Counted from the first letter of the stretch, positions 1 to 10,162 are shown. The stretch is 22,676 nucleotides of DNA from an uncultured Lactobacillus sp. (GCA_905204935.1 CAJLBJ010000027.1:1-22676), one strand, 5' to 3'. The notes: generated by a model not told the origin, from the letters alone. Translations and numbers: made by a program.

Positions 1-59
1 AGATTAGCCATAAGAAAAGGCCCATGCCAATTTTTTGACGTGAGCTTTTTTCTATTGAA

Positions 60-89
60 GCTGAGTTTTTCTCAGCCTCTTTGTTTTTC
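60..89 (+). terminator. Probable intrinsic terminator of an upstream gene
   Basis: GCTGAG (60-65) and CTCAGC (71-76) form a 6-bp stem around a TTTTT loop, followed by a T-rich tail. It probably ends a gene lying before the window. The stem is short and the tail is interrupted, so this is only a moderate call. Confidence 0.4.
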
Positions 90-101
90 AATAATTTAAT
101 A

Positions 102-130
102 TTTACTGATAATTTTAAGCGAAGTATAAT
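102..130 (+). promoter_or_regulatory. Promoter of the Mga-like regulator gene
   Basis: A -35 TTTACT (102-107) and a consensus -10 TATAAT (125-130) are separated by 17 bp. Transcription would start near 137, leaving an AT-rich leader of about 105 nt before the start codon. Confidence 0.65.
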
Positions 131-200
131 ATGGTTATATATTAAAAAATATTAATTTTTATAATTATAGATAAAAATTTCTTAAACATAAGCGTAAAAG

Positions 201-227
201 AGTTTATCTTGGTTAGCAAGATAAATT
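201..227 (+). promoter_or_regulatory. Inverted repeat just before the regulator ribosome binding site
   Basis: TTTATCTT (203-210) and AAGATAAA (218-225) are a perfect 8-bp inverted repeat around a 7-nt spacer. Counting one G.U pair and an outer A-U pair, the RNA stem reaches 10 bp. It ends about 5 nt before the ribosome binding site GGGGA (232-236). It could be a regulator binding site or an RNA hairpin affecting translation; no experiment is implied. Confidence 0.4.
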
Positions 228-242
228 AAACGGGGAATTGAT

Positions 243-1664
243 ATGATTTTAGATTATATGGAAAAAACAGTTGTACGTAGAGCGAAACTTTTGAATATAT
301 TATATTGTAATCAAGAAGAAACATTAGGTAAATTATCTTTTGTATTAGAGTGTTCACCTATGACTGTGGTATCAGATGTTGAATATTTACAAAATGAACT
401 AGAAGTTCCAATAAAGCAATCCGATAAAGGTGATTATGGTTTAAAACCTAATAAGGCTTACCTAGATGATTATCTACATAAACTTTACGCAACATCAACA
501 TTTTTAACATTTTTACAATATTTTTTTATTTATGAAAACAAAATTGATTTTTTAGATTTTATTAAGCAACAAAAAGTTTCTACGGCTAAAGGTTACCGTA
601 TGCGGCAAGAAATTGTGAAGTACATTGCAGAGACTGGATTAGAATTAAAAGATAATCAAGTTTGTGGTAATCAGATTTTATTGCGTTTTTTACGAGCTGA
701 ATTGGTTAAGCACCTAAATATGCAACTCATTTTTATAGATGAGCAATTTAGTAGTGCTTGTGAACAAATACTAACAAAATTAGAAGAGCAATTAGGAATA
801 GTATTTACTAAAGAACAACATTATTTGTATCAGCTTTTGATGAACCAAAGTATCTTGGTATCAAAATGGGATAAAAGTGACTTTGATTCAGACATAGAAA
901 GCCTAATATCTGCCAAAATGTATCCGACGGGTTATTGTGAATTGGTTAAAGAATATTTGTCCCAATATTGGTCTGAAGAAAATTACTTATTTGAAGAAAA
1001 ATTTGCCTTGGTTGTATTTTTAGCAATTAATCCTTATATCTTTGATGAAAACTTACCAGTGCAAATGGTTTTACAAAATGAATTGAGCTTTTTTGCGTTA
1101 CCAAAGGTCAATGAATTGATCAGTGAAATAAAGCAAAAATTTATTGTTGAAAAGAGTCGAGAAAAACATTTTTACACCGCATTGTATATTTATTTGCGGG
1201 ATGCATTTTTAGGGATTCAAAACATTAAAAATAGCTGTAAAATCATGATTGAAACACCATATCGCACGACAAAAACTTATTATGATTTAGTTAAGTTGTT
1301 AGAAAAGTGGAATCATAAACGTTTGAAATTAAGCAATCATTATAATTTGATTTTATATAAACGAATGGCAATAATATTAACGACCAAACATTATAGTGAT
1401 GTAGTTATTGTGTCAGAACAACGAAGTGATGCATTATTTTTACGGGATTATTTGCAAAAAATGTATTCTAAAAAACCTATGAATTTAAAGATTGCAACTA
1501 CTCAAGCAGAACTTTTAAATAATAAAAAAAGCGCACAAACATTGTTTTTAATGGATAAAGCATGGCACGAAAAGAAGTTAATTCCTGCGACAAACGTTTT
1601 GTATATCTCTTTTCCTTTGAGCACTGAGCAGATGTTTGAAATGTTAATGAAACTTTCGTGCTAA
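243..1664 (+). CDS. Mga-family (HTH_Mga/PRD-type) transcriptional regulator
   Basis: The 473-aa protein resembles the Mga/AtxA type of stand-alone virulence and carbohydrate regulators. Residues 6-52 look like the N-terminal Mga winged helix (a segment of the pattern LLNILY...TLGKLSFVLECSPMTVVSDVEYLQ, with the recognition helix around the MTVVSDVEYL stretch). A long helical middle with PRD-like character follows, and the C-terminus alternates beta and alpha segments as in the EIIB-like domain of these proteins. Mga-type proteins are usually about 490-530 aa, so this is slightly short but looks complete. GGGGA at 232-236 supports ATG 243; Met6 is an alternative start. The gene is monocistronic, with its own promoter and terminator, and no obvious target or PTS gene lies next to it. 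Family assignment rests on pattern and length, so it is moderately sure; the regulon is unknown. Confidence 0.65.
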   Translation: MILDYMEKTVVRRAKLLNILYCNQEETLGKLSFVLECSPMTVVSDVEYLQNELEVPIKQSDKGDYGLKPNKAYLDDYLHKLYATSTFLTFLQYFFIYENKIDFLDFIKQQKVSTAKGYRMRQEIVKYIAETGLELKDNQVCGNQILLRFLRAELVKHLNMQLIFIDEQFSSACEQILTKLEEQLGIVFTKEQHYLYQLLMNQSILVSKWDKSDFDSDIESLISAKMYPTGYCELVKEYLSQYWSEENYLFEEKFALVVFLAINPYIFDENLPVQMVLQNELSFFALPKVNELISEIKQKFIVEKSREKHFYTALYIYLRDAFLGIQNIKNSCKIMIETPYRTTKTYYDLVKLLEKWNHKRLKLSNHYNLILYKRMAIILTTKHYSDVVIVSEQRSDALFLRDYLQKMYSKKPMNLKIATTQAELLNNKKSAQTLFLMDKAWHEKKLIPATNVLYISFPLSTEQMFEMLMKLSC

Positions 1665-1669
1665 TAGTT

Positions 1670-1697
1670 AGACACCAAATTAAGGTGTCTTTTTTTA
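1670..1697 (+). terminator. Intrinsic terminator after the Mga-like gene
   Basis: AGACACC (1670-1676) pairs perfectly with GGTGTCT (1684-1690) around a 7-nt loop, followed by six T residues. It begins 6 nt after the stop codon. Confidence 0.85.
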
Positions 1698-1724
1698 AAG
1701 ATGACATGAAATTATTTCATCTTT
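1697..1724. promoter_or_regulatory. Nested palindromes upstream of the aminotransferase promoter
   Basis: ATGAAAT-T-ATTTCAT (1706-1720) is a perfect 7-bp palindrome. It lies inside a second inverted repeat, AAAGATGA (1697-1704) with TCATCTTT (1717-1724). The block ends 17 bp before the -35 element of the next gene, a usual place for a regulator site. It is AT-rich, so chance is possible. Confidence 0.3.
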
Positions 1725-1741
1725 AGAAGATAAACTTGAGT

Positions 1742-1770
1742 TTTACTTAATTAAAAAATTAAAGTATACT
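1742..1770 (+). promoter_or_regulatory. Promoter of the aminotransferase gene
   Basis: A -35 TTTACT (1742-1747) and a -10 TATACT (1765-1770) are separated by 17 bp. The leader is about 40 nt long and ends in the ribosome binding site AAGGAGGT. Confidence 0.6.
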
Positions 1771-1817
1771 GAACATAGTTAAACGAATGAAATTCAAGTT
1801 TTAAGGAGGTTAGGTGT

Positions 1818-3002
1818 ATGTTGCCAAGTCTTTCACAACGTTTTAGTCAACAAAAATCAGGTTTAGATGATTTGTTTACAATGTCTAATCAACAAGAGGT
1901 AATTTCTTTTGCCGCGGGTTATCCAGCAAGTGAACTTTTTCCTAAAGAGCAGTTAGACCAAGCGTTTGTTAGCCGGAGTAAAAATGCCGGTCAACAGTAT
2001 TATCAGTACGGCTCGGTCTTAGGTGTGGATAGTTTACGTAAAAAAATTTTAACCTATGTTCATTCAACACAAACGATACAAGCTAAATTAGCTGATATTA
2101 TGTTGACACAAGGTGCGCAACAAGGTATTAGTTTACTAGCTGATTTGTTTTTAGATGTAGGTGATGGAGTAGTTGTTGAAGGACCAACATATATCGGAGC
2201 TTTAGAAGCTTTTAAGGTACGTAAACCAACTTTTTATGAAGTACAATTACAAGCAGATGGTTTAGACATTGAACAGTTAGAAACGCTTTTAAGTAAACAT
2301 CCAATTAAATTGTTATATACAATTCCTAATTTTCAAAATCCAACAGGTTGTTGTATGTCGCTTGCTAAACGCCAAAGACTAGCTCAGTTGGCTAGTCAGT
2401 ATGGCTTTTTGGTCATTGAAGATGATCCATATCGTGAGTTACGCTATGCAGGTCAAGACTTGCCAAGTATTAAAAGTTTTGATAAAGCCGGAAACGTAGT
2501 GACATTAGGAAGTTTTTCTAAGATTTTATCGCCTGCCTTACGGATGGGCTGGTTAGTCGCTGATGAAGCATTGATTAAGCAATTATCTAATTTACGTTTA
2601 GCAAATGATTGTCAGCCATCAAATGTTGTAGCCGAGATGATTGACCAATACTTAAGCGATAATGATTTAGTAAAACATATTCAAAACTTGAATCGTTTCT
2701 ACAAAGATAAAAAAGAAACGATGGTTAAGTATCTTAAACGTTATCTACCAAAAGAATGTCAAATCAGTGACCCAGACGGCGGTTTTTTTATCTGGGTCAC
2801 ATTGCCAGCTCAAATTGATGCGCATCAACTTTTATTGCAAAACGGCAAGGTAACATTTATTGAAAGTTCTGGTTTATTTGCAGTTAGTGGTCAAAAAAAT
2901 CATATGCGGTTAAACTTTTCAGGCGTTACTAAACAACAAATCAAGCAAGGCTGTCAAGCTTTAGGCGATTGTTTAGCTGAAATGTTGCATGCAGCTGCTT
3001 AA
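1818..3002 (+). CDS. PLP-dependent aminotransferase, class I/II fold (2-aminoadipate/aromatic aminotransferase-like)
   Basis: The 394-aa cytosolic enzyme should move an amino group between an amino acid and a 2-oxo acid using pyridoxal phosphate. The fold-type I landmarks are visible: the NPTG motif (174-177, part of NFQNPTG), the EDDPY motif (201-205) whose acidic and Tyr residues contact the cofactor, the SFSK motif with the Schiff-base lysine at about K235 followed by R242, and a C-terminal MRLNFSG arginine that binds the substrate carboxylate. Length and motifs match the LysN/ARO8-like subgroup, which also supplies the C-terminal half of MocR regulators, but no helix-turn-helix precedes it here. 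Start ATG 1818 has an excellent ribosome binding site, AAGGAGGT (1803-1810). The gene stands alone between its own promoter and terminator. The substrate cannot be read from sequence; branched, aromatic or aminoadipate substrates are all possible. Confidence 0.85.
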   Translation: MLPSLSQRFSQQKSGLDDLFTMSNQQEVISFAAGYPASELFPKEQLDQAFVSRSKNAGQQYYQYGSVLGVDSLRKKILTYVHSTQTIQAKLADIMLTQGAQQGISLLADLFLDVGDGVVVEGPTYIGALEAFKVRKPTFYEVQLQADGLDIEQLETLLSKHPIKLLYTIPNFQNPTGCCMSLAKRQRLAQLASQYGFLVIEDDPYRELRYAGQDLPSIKSFDKAGNVVTLGSFSKILSPALRMGWLVADEALIKQLSNLRLANDCQPSNVVAEMIDQYLSDNDLVKHIQNLNRFYKDKKETMVKYLKRYLPKECQISDPDGGFFIWVTLPAQIDAHQLLLQNGKVTFIESSGLFAVSGQKNHMRLNFSGVTKQQIKQGCQALGDCLAEMLHAAA

Positions 3003-3034
3003 AAATAGGCACCTAATAGGGTGCTTATTTTTTT
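3003..3034 (+). terminator. Intrinsic terminator after the aminotransferase
   Basis: GCACC (3009-3013) pairs with GGTGC (3020-3024), and A/T pairs plus one G.U extend the stem to 11 bp (3003-3030). A run of T follows. It starts directly after the stop codon and its tail overlaps the next promoter. Confidence 0.85.
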
Positions 3035-3061
3035 GCACTTTGTGAATAGAGTGAATATAAT
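3033..3061 (+). promoter_or_regulatory. Promoter of the Nudix-helicase operon
   Basis: A perfect -10 TATAAT (3056-3061) lies 17 bp after a weak -35 TTGCAC (3033-3038). The start would be near 3068, giving a leader of about 20 nt. Confidence 0.5.
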
Positions 3062-3089
3062 TAAAAATAAAAACAACGAGGTAATAAAT

Positions 3090-3509
3090 ATGAAACCAAC
3101 CGTTAATGTTGTGGCGGCTGTTTTGATTCAAGACGGGAAAATTTTGGCAACTAGACGTAATTTAGATCGAATTTTAGGCGGACGTTTTGAGTTTCCAGGT
3201 GGGAAAATTGAGTTAGGTGAAACGCCTAAGCAAGCTTTACGCCGAGAAATTTACGAAGAATTAGGCGATATGATTAGTATTGGCCCGCGCATTGAGACAC
3301 CTAGTAATTTCGAATATAGCTATGCACATATTAATATTCAATTTTATTTAGCTAAGCTTAAAACCCATAATTTAAACCAAGTTGCAGCCCATGACTTTAT
3401 CTGGGATTATCCGCAAAACTTATTGATACTTGATTGGTTACCCGCTACACGTCCGGTGTTAGAATGGTTGGTTTTGCAAGATTTGACAAAGGTGGAGTTT
3501 GATGATTGA
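3090..3509 (+). CDS. MutT-like Nudix hydrolase ((deoxy)nucleoside triphosphate pyrophosphohydrolase)
   Basis: The 139-aa protein has a complete Nudix box at residues 38-60: G38, E44, then R52-E53 and E56-E57-x-G59, which bind the metal ion. Length, the early strand VNVVAAVLI and the TRR motif resemble MutT/NUDT1-like enzymes, which remove oxidised or unusual nucleoside triphosphates such as 8-oxo-dGTP. ATG 3090 follows ACGAGG (3075-3080). An upstream in-frame GTG at 3021 is rejected because it lies inside the preceding terminator. The last codons overlap the start of the helicase gene by 8 nt (ATGATTGA), so the two are translationally coupled and probably act together. Exact substrate is unknown. 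Confidence 0.85.
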   Translation: MKPTVNVVAAVLIQDGKILATRRNLDRILGGRFEFPGGKIELGETPKQALRREIYEELGDMISIGPRIETPSNFEYSYAHINIQFYLAKLKTHNLNQVAAHDFIWDYPQNLLILDWLPATRPVLEWLVLQDLTKVEFDD

Positions 3510-6381
3510 AAATTTAGAAGCGACATTGCGTAATGCTTTTATTGATGCTAAACATTTGGGGGCAAATGAGCTTTTACAGCCACGGTTGTTGACCAATAAA
3601 AAAGATGAAACAATCTGGCAACATTTAAAAGATGAATTAGAAAGTTGTCGCAGTTTTAGTTGGGCAGTTGCATTTATTACGTTGGATATGTTGACGCCAT
3701 TAAAGGTTGTTTTAGCTGATTTGGCGGCTAAAGGCATTAAAGGCAAACTTTTGACGGCTGATTATCTTAATTTTAATAGTCCGGCTGTTTTTGCAGAATT
3801 GCTTAAGTTACCAAATGTCGAGGTCAAAATTGCTTCTGGACAAGGGTTTCATGCCAAGGGATATTTGTTTGAACATGACACGCATCAAACGGCGATTATC
3901 GGGAGTGCTAACTTGACTAGAGCAGCCTTATTAGCAAATTTTGAATGGAGCTTGCGTGTTAGTTCACATCAAGATGGACGTTTACCTCAAGAAATGCATA
4001 TGCAATTTATGGAAGCTTGGCAAAGTGCACAGCCATTAGACAATGCGTGGTTGAGCTCTTATCAAGCTAATTATCAAGCTCCTCTTAAAATGAAGACTAA
4101 TTTAAAACAAAAGGTAAACTTAACACCAAATACGATGCAAAAAGAGGCTTTAGCCCAACTTGCTTTGTTACGTGCTAGTCAAGAAAGCAAGGGATTGATT
4201 GTTTCGGCAACTGGGACAGGTAAGACGTATTTAGCTGCATTTGATGTTCAAAGCTTTGCACCTAAGCGAATGTTATTTGTTGTGCACCGTGAGCAAATTT
4301 TACAAAAAGCCAAGCAAAGTTTTCAAAATGTCTTAGGTGGAAAAGACAGTGATTATGGGATTTTAGCGGGCACAAAGCGACAAGTGGATGCTAAATATTT
4401 ATTTGCAACTATGCAAAGTCTAGCAAAAGATGAAACCTTAGCGAGTTTTAAACCCGATGAATTTGATTATTTGATCATTGATGAAGCACATCGTTCACGT
4501 GCAAAGAGTTATCTAAAAATTTTAGCTCATTTCACCCCTAAATTTTGTTTAGGGATGACAGCAACGCCAGAAAGAACAGACGAGTTAGAGATTTATAGTT
4601 TATTTGATCATAATATTGCCTATGAAATTCGTTTACAAGACGCATTACAAGCCGATATGTTATGTCCGTTTCATTATGTTGGGGTTAAAGATTATGAATA
4701 TCAAGGCGAATTAATCACTGATACAACTAGCTTGCGTCGCTTGGTTAGCGAAGAGCGTGTCCAACATATTTTAAAACAAGTTGCTTACTATGAAACTTCG
4801 CAGCAAACGACTCATGGCTTAATTTTTTGTAGTCGTCAAGAAGAAGCTAAGAAACTTGCCGATATTTTGACTCAAAAGGGCCATCCTAGCCAAGCTTTAA
4901 CTAATGAACAAAGTATCCAGGCTCGCAATGAAGCTGTCGCTAAACTAGAGCAGGGAAAACTTAAATATTTGATAACCGTTAATATTTTCAACGAAGGAAT
5001 TGATATTCCATGTGTTAATCAAGTCATTATGTTGCGCAATACCCAGTCACGGATCGTCTTTATTCAACAGCTTGGCAGAGGTTTGCGTAAATTTGTTGAT
5101 AAAGACTTTGTGACAATCATAGACTTTATCGGCAACTATAAAAATAATTTCTTAATCCCGTTAGCTTTGTATGATGATCGAATGGCAAGTAAAGATCGTG
5201 CTAAAAGCGAATTGATGCTACAACCGATTATTGGTTTATCAACGATTAATTTCACCAAAGTTGCTAAAGAACAAATCTATGCAGCGATTCAGGCTAGCAA
5301 ATTAGATTCATTATTCCAGTTAAAACAAGCTTATCAAGAACTAAAGGATAAACTAGGGCGAATTGTTTTGCTAAAAGACTTTTATCGCAATGGCCAGCTT
5401 GATCCACGGGTTTTTGCTGATAATTCTTTACTACCCAATTATGCGCACTTTTTAGTTAAGCTCAAAGAACCGATTTCTTTGGATACTTATCAAGATCAAG
5501 TTTTAACTTTTGTGACAAAGGAATTATTAAATGGAATGCGTGCACATGAATTATTATTGTTAAAACTATTGCTGACTAACGATCAAGTCAATCGTTTAGA
5601 TTACATTGCTTGTCTTGAAAAATTTGGCTGTTATGTTAACGAAGATGTTTTAGATTCGGTTGTTAATATTTTAAGTTTAGATTTCTTTAAAATTAAGGTT
5701 AAAGACGGACTAAAATCTGATCAATATGGGGCATATCCACTGATAAAAGAAGATTTATTAGGATATAGTTTAATCTCAGATTTGAAAGAAAGTTTAAGTC
5801 AAAACAAATGGTTTGCATATTTATTAAAAGATGCCATAGATACAGGCTTGTTGGTTGCTAAAGAATATAATCAAGCACAACAGTTTACTTTATATCAACA
5901 ATACACGCGCAAAGATGTTTGTCGCTTGTTGAACTGGCATAAAGATTTAAGCGCACCGATGTATGGTTATTGGGTTGGAGAAAGGGAATGTCCGTTATTT
6001 GTCACTTATGAAAAAACTAAAAATCATTATTCGGAAAATTATGATAATGATTTTAGTGATAATGCTACATTTAGATGGTATACCAAAAGTCCAAGGACGT
6101 TAGCGTCTGGAGAGGTTAAACAGTTATTAGCAGGTGTGAGTCACGGACAACAAAAATTAAAAATCCATGTTTTTATTAAACGCAATGATGCTGATGGCAA
6201 AGGCTTTTATTATCTTGGTGAAGCAAAGATCTTAGCTTCAACAATCAAAGAAGAAGTGACCGTTCAAACTAATAAAAAAATGCGGAAGGTGGTAGGGATG
6301 GATTTACGTTTAGATAATCCTTTACCGTATGCCAAATATAAATTAGTGACTGGAAGTTTAGATTTTTCGGATAAAGTTTAA
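3502..6381 (+). CDS. PLD-like nuclease / superfamily II helicase / DUF3427 protein
   Basis: The product is 959 aa from ATG 3502 (an in-frame TTG at 3499 is one codon upstream; GGTGG at 3491-3495 suits ATG 3502 better). Domains in order: a phospholipase-D-like nuclease module (about 1-190) with the H-x-K motif near residues 117-119 and GSAN near 134-137; an SF2 helicase core with Walker A ATGTGKT (about 236-242), Walker B DEAH (about 327-330), motif III TAT (about 353-355), motif IV GLIFCSRQ, motif V NEGIDIPC and motif VI QLGRGLR; then a long C-terminus typical of DUF3427 (for example the YWVGE and TFRWYTKSPR segments). Such proteins should translocate on and cut nucleic acid. No restriction methylase lies nearby; the partner is the overlapping Nudix gene. 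Relatives are found scattered in Firmicutes and are suspected repair or phage-defence enzymes, but that role is inference here. No clear terminator follows. Confidence 0.88.
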   Translation: MIENLEATLRNAFIDAKHLGANELLQPRLLTNKKDETIWQHLKDELESCRSFSWAVAFITLDMLTPLKVVLADLAAKGIKGKLLTADYLNFNSPAVFAELLKLPNVEVKIASGQGFHAKGYLFEHDTHQTAIIGSANLTRAALLANFEWSLRVSSHQDGRLPQEMHMQFMEAWQSAQPLDNAWLSSYQANYQAPLKMKTNLKQKVNLTPNTMQKEALAQLALLRASQESKGLIVSATGTGKTYLAAFDVQSFAPKRMLFVVHREQILQKAKQSFQNVLGGKDSDYGILAGTKRQVDAKYLFATMQSLAKDETLASFKPDEFDYLIIDEAHRSRAKSYLKILAHFTPKFCLGMTATPERTDELEIYSLFDHNIAYEIRLQDALQADMLCPFHYVGVKDYEYQGELITDTTSLRRLVSEERVQHILKQVAYYETSQQTTHGLIFCSRQEEAKKLADILTQKGHPSQALTNEQSIQARNEAVAKLEQGKLKYLITVNIFNEGIDIPCVNQVIMLRNTQSRIVFIQQLGRGLRKFVDKDFVTIIDFIGNYKNNFLIPLALYDDRMASKDRAKSELMLQPIIGLSTINFTKVAKEQIYAAIQASKLDSLFQLKQAYQELKDKLGRIVLLKDFYRNGQLDPRVFADNSLLPNYAHFLVKLKEPISLDTYQDQVLTFVTKELLNGMRAHELLLLKLLLTNDQVNRLDYIACLEKFGCYVNEDVLDSVVNILSLDFFKIKVKDGLKSDQYGAYPLIKEDLLGYSLISDLKESLSQNKWFAYLLKDAIDTGLLVAKEYNQAQQFTLYQQYTRKDVCRLLNWHKDLSAPMYGYWVGERECPLFVTYEKTKNHYSENYDNDFSDNATFRWYTKSPRTLASGEVKQLLAGVSHGQQKLKIHVFIKRNDADGKGFYYLGEAKILASTIKEEVTVQTNKKMRKVVGMDLRLDNPLPYAKYKLVTGSLDFSDKV

Positions 6382-6479
6382 AATGTTGATCTTTATCTTG
6401 AAAATAGAATATTTTTGGAGTAAAAAACGAACTATTAACTTTTGTAAAGATAAAATTGTGAATTTTTAGAAAAAAGTGC

Positions 6480-6508
6480 TTGCATTTATGATGGATTTTT
6501 TGTAAATT
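6480..6508 (+). promoter_or_regulatory. Promoter of guaB
   Basis: A -35 TTGCAT (6480-6485) and a -10 TAAATT (6503-6508) are 17 bp apart. No purine riboswitch or PurR-like box is evident in the remaining leader (about 30 nt). Confidence 0.5.
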
Positions 6509-6524
6509 AGAAAACAAAAAATAA

Positions 6525-8030
<1,506 letters not shown>

Positions 8031-8047
8031 AAATATATAAATAAATT

Positions 8048-8092
8048 AAAAAGGATTGATGCTTGAATTATACAAGAGTCAATCCTTTTTAT
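8048..8092 (+). terminator. guaB: Intrinsic terminator of guaB
   Basis: AAAAAGGATTGA (8048-8059) pairs perfectly with TCAATCCTTTTT (8079-8090). An inner CTTG/CAAG stem is separated from it by a small internal loop. The T run is part of the right arm. Confidence 0.92.
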
Positions 8093-8096
8093 TAGG

Positions 8097-8145
8097 AAAA
8101 ATGAACCTCCTTTGTTTGGAAATTCAAACAAAAGAGGTTCATTTT
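8097..8145 (-). terminator. Terminator of the activase pseudogene
   Basis: AAAATGAACCTC (8098-8109) and GAGGTTCATTTT (8134-8145) form a 12-bp perfect stem. After one mismatch, TTTGTTTG/CAAACAAA continues it. On the minus strand it ends in a U run (complement of 8097-8101), so it fits a transcript coming from the right. It sits back to back with the guaB terminator. Confidence 0.85.
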
Positions 8146-8150
8146 GAAAT

Positions 8151-9992
8151 TTAGTCGGTAGCTAAGTTTTTTTGCGCGGTTGCTAACATTAAACGTAAAC
8201 GATTCAGTTGATTAACAAGTGATAGACTTGGATCGTAATCGATTAGTGCAATGTTGGCTTTAGGATATTTTTGGCGTAAACTTTTGACTACACCTTTACC
8301 GACAATATGGTTAGGTAAACAGCCAAACGGTTGCATGCAAATAATATTATTGATGTCTTTTTGAAGCAATTCTACCATTTCACCTGTCAAAAACCAACTT
8401 TCACCGGTTTGATTAGCCAAGGAGATGATGTCTTTAGCACCGTTGGCGATTTGTGCGATAGAAGGGCTTGGCTCAAAGCGTTTAGAAGCTTTTAATACTT
8501 TGTTTAAAGGCCGTTCACACATAGAGATAACATTGAGCTAACCACTTGGATTTTGCCGTGAAGCCGAGCTTTTCATGACGATAAATTTGGTTGTATAAAG
8601 AATAATTCATAAAGCCAACAATATCGGGACGAATGACTGTCTGGCTGCTGAGTTTTTCAAATGAACATGCTTCGTTTAACTGGATGGTTGATAGGGCTTT
8701 GTTTTGACGTGCATCGCCTTCATGTCTTGGCCACCAATATCCAAAATAAAGTCGACTTCGGGTAAGAAGTGTTGAGCGACTTTGTAATGAGCAACGGTTT
8801 CAACTTCACCTAAATCGCATTTTAAGAAGCTTTTGATAAGTTGTTCACCATAACCTGTTGTACAAACTTGAGCAATCAAAACATCAGGTGGTAGTTTTTG
8901 ATATAAATCATTTAAAATGGTAATCGTTTTTTGTAATGGGTCACCATCATTGTTGCCATACCAGGTATAAAGAAGTTGTTGTTTTTCACCAATCAAAGCA
9001 ATTTTGGTAGTAGTCGATCCTGCATCTATGCCTAAATAGACTTTGCCATGATATTGATTTAGATCAGCTTTAGCATGGCGTTTACGAAAAGCCTCCAATT
9101 CAGCTTCGTTTGCAAAAAGTGGCTCTAATGCTTTGGTTGTTTGTAATTTAGCTTTATGTAGTTCTAATTTATGAAGTAATTGCTTTAGGTTAGTCGTTTG
9201 ATTAAGCTTGGATAATAAGGCTGCTCCTTTAGCAACGAATAATTGGGAATCTGCTGGGAAGATGACATCTTCTGGTGCTAAGTTGAAGGTAGCAATAAAA
9301 CGTTGACGCAATTGACTCATAAAATATAATGGGCCACCTAAAAAAGCAATTTTGCCTCAGATTTTGTGTCCTGAGGCTAAACCAGCAATAGTTTGATTGA
9401 CGACAGCTTGAAAAATACTAGCAGCTAAGTCTTCTTTGCGTGCACTATCATTTATGAAGGGTTGGATATCAGTTTTTGCAAAGACCCCACAGCGTGAAGC
9501 GATGGGATAAAGCGCCTTAAATCCTTTAGCTAATTCGTTTAAGCCGTTAGCATCAGTGTTTAAAAGATTAGCCATTTGATCGATAAAAGCTCCAGTTCCA
9601 CATGTACAACTGCCATTCATTTTTTGGTCTAAAGCTTGACCAAAAAAAGTGATTTTAGCATCTTCACCACCTAATTCGATAGCGACGTCGGTTTGAGGGA
9701 TAAACGTTTCCACGGTCTTTGTGCAAGCAATTACTTCTTGTACAAAGTTAAGTTCTAATAAATCTGCTAAACCAATACCACCTGAACCAGTAATGCTCAT
9801 TGCTAAAGGTGTAGTAGGGTCAATGTAGTGTGAGGCATCTTGTAAGACTTTTTTACTGGCAGTTTGAATATCTGAGAAATGCCGTTGATAGGTCTGCTAG
9901 ATACTTTGATTATTTTGATCTAAGATGACCAATTTAACAGTTGTTGAGCCAACATCAATACCACCACGCAAAGGTGTTGTAGGAGTTAACAT
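8151..9992 (-). pseudogene. Degenerate 2-hydroxyacyl-CoA dehydratase activase (BcrAD/BadFG + DUF2229 family)
   Basis: Intact relatives are very large proteins (about 1400 aa, from knowledge of the family) with two ATP-binding activase modules, a DUF2229 domain and an HgdB-like tail. Here ATG 9992-9990, with AAAGGTG upstream, opens a module containing GGIDVGSTT, then meets TAG at 9899-9897. The same frame resumes with GGEDAK and CTCGTGAFID motifs and meets TGA at 9359-9357. It resumes again with the second module (LGIDAGSTTTK, LDIGGQDMKAM) until a one-base loss in an A run at about 8702-8705 (T on the + strand) shifts the frame. In the corrected frame LNEACS is followed directly by sequence resembling the distal tail, so most of the second module, DUF2229 and more are deleted. 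A final shift near 8525-8545 leads to a conserved C-terminus with QPFGCLPNHIVGKG and YDP. The gene cannot make the normal enzyme. Confidence 0.9.
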
Positions 9993-10036
9993 TTAAAATT
10001 CACCTTTCTAATACTAAAGTTAGTAAGATATAAAAG

Positions 10037-10089
10037 AAACACCATTCAAGCAATAACTTAAAAATTTTAAGCCTGCTTGCTAGGTGTTT
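10037..10089 (-). promoter_or_regulatory. Structured leader hairpin before the activase pseudogene
   Basis: Three nested paired segments are visible: AAACACC/GGTGTTT (10037-10043 with 10083-10089), CAAGC/GCTTG (10047-10051 with 10075-10079) and CTTAAAA/TTTTAAG (10057-10063 with 10065-10071). On the minus strand the hairpin is followed by CTTTTATAT, so it could be an attenuator in the leader. It starts about 70 nt after the predicted transcription start and ends 45 nt before the start codon. I do not recognise it as a known riboswitch. Confidence 0.45.
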
Positions 10090-10162
10090 TGGTTAAAAAG
10101 TTCTCATATTTGATAAGTAAGCTTATTCATTTAAAATGAGTAATTTGTATAAAGTTGTGATT

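Noticed and set aside
3021..3089. N-terminal extension of the Nudix protein from GTG 3021
   Set aside because: It lies in the terminator of the preceding gene and before the operon promoter; ATG 3090 has the ribosome binding site and the usual Nudix start.
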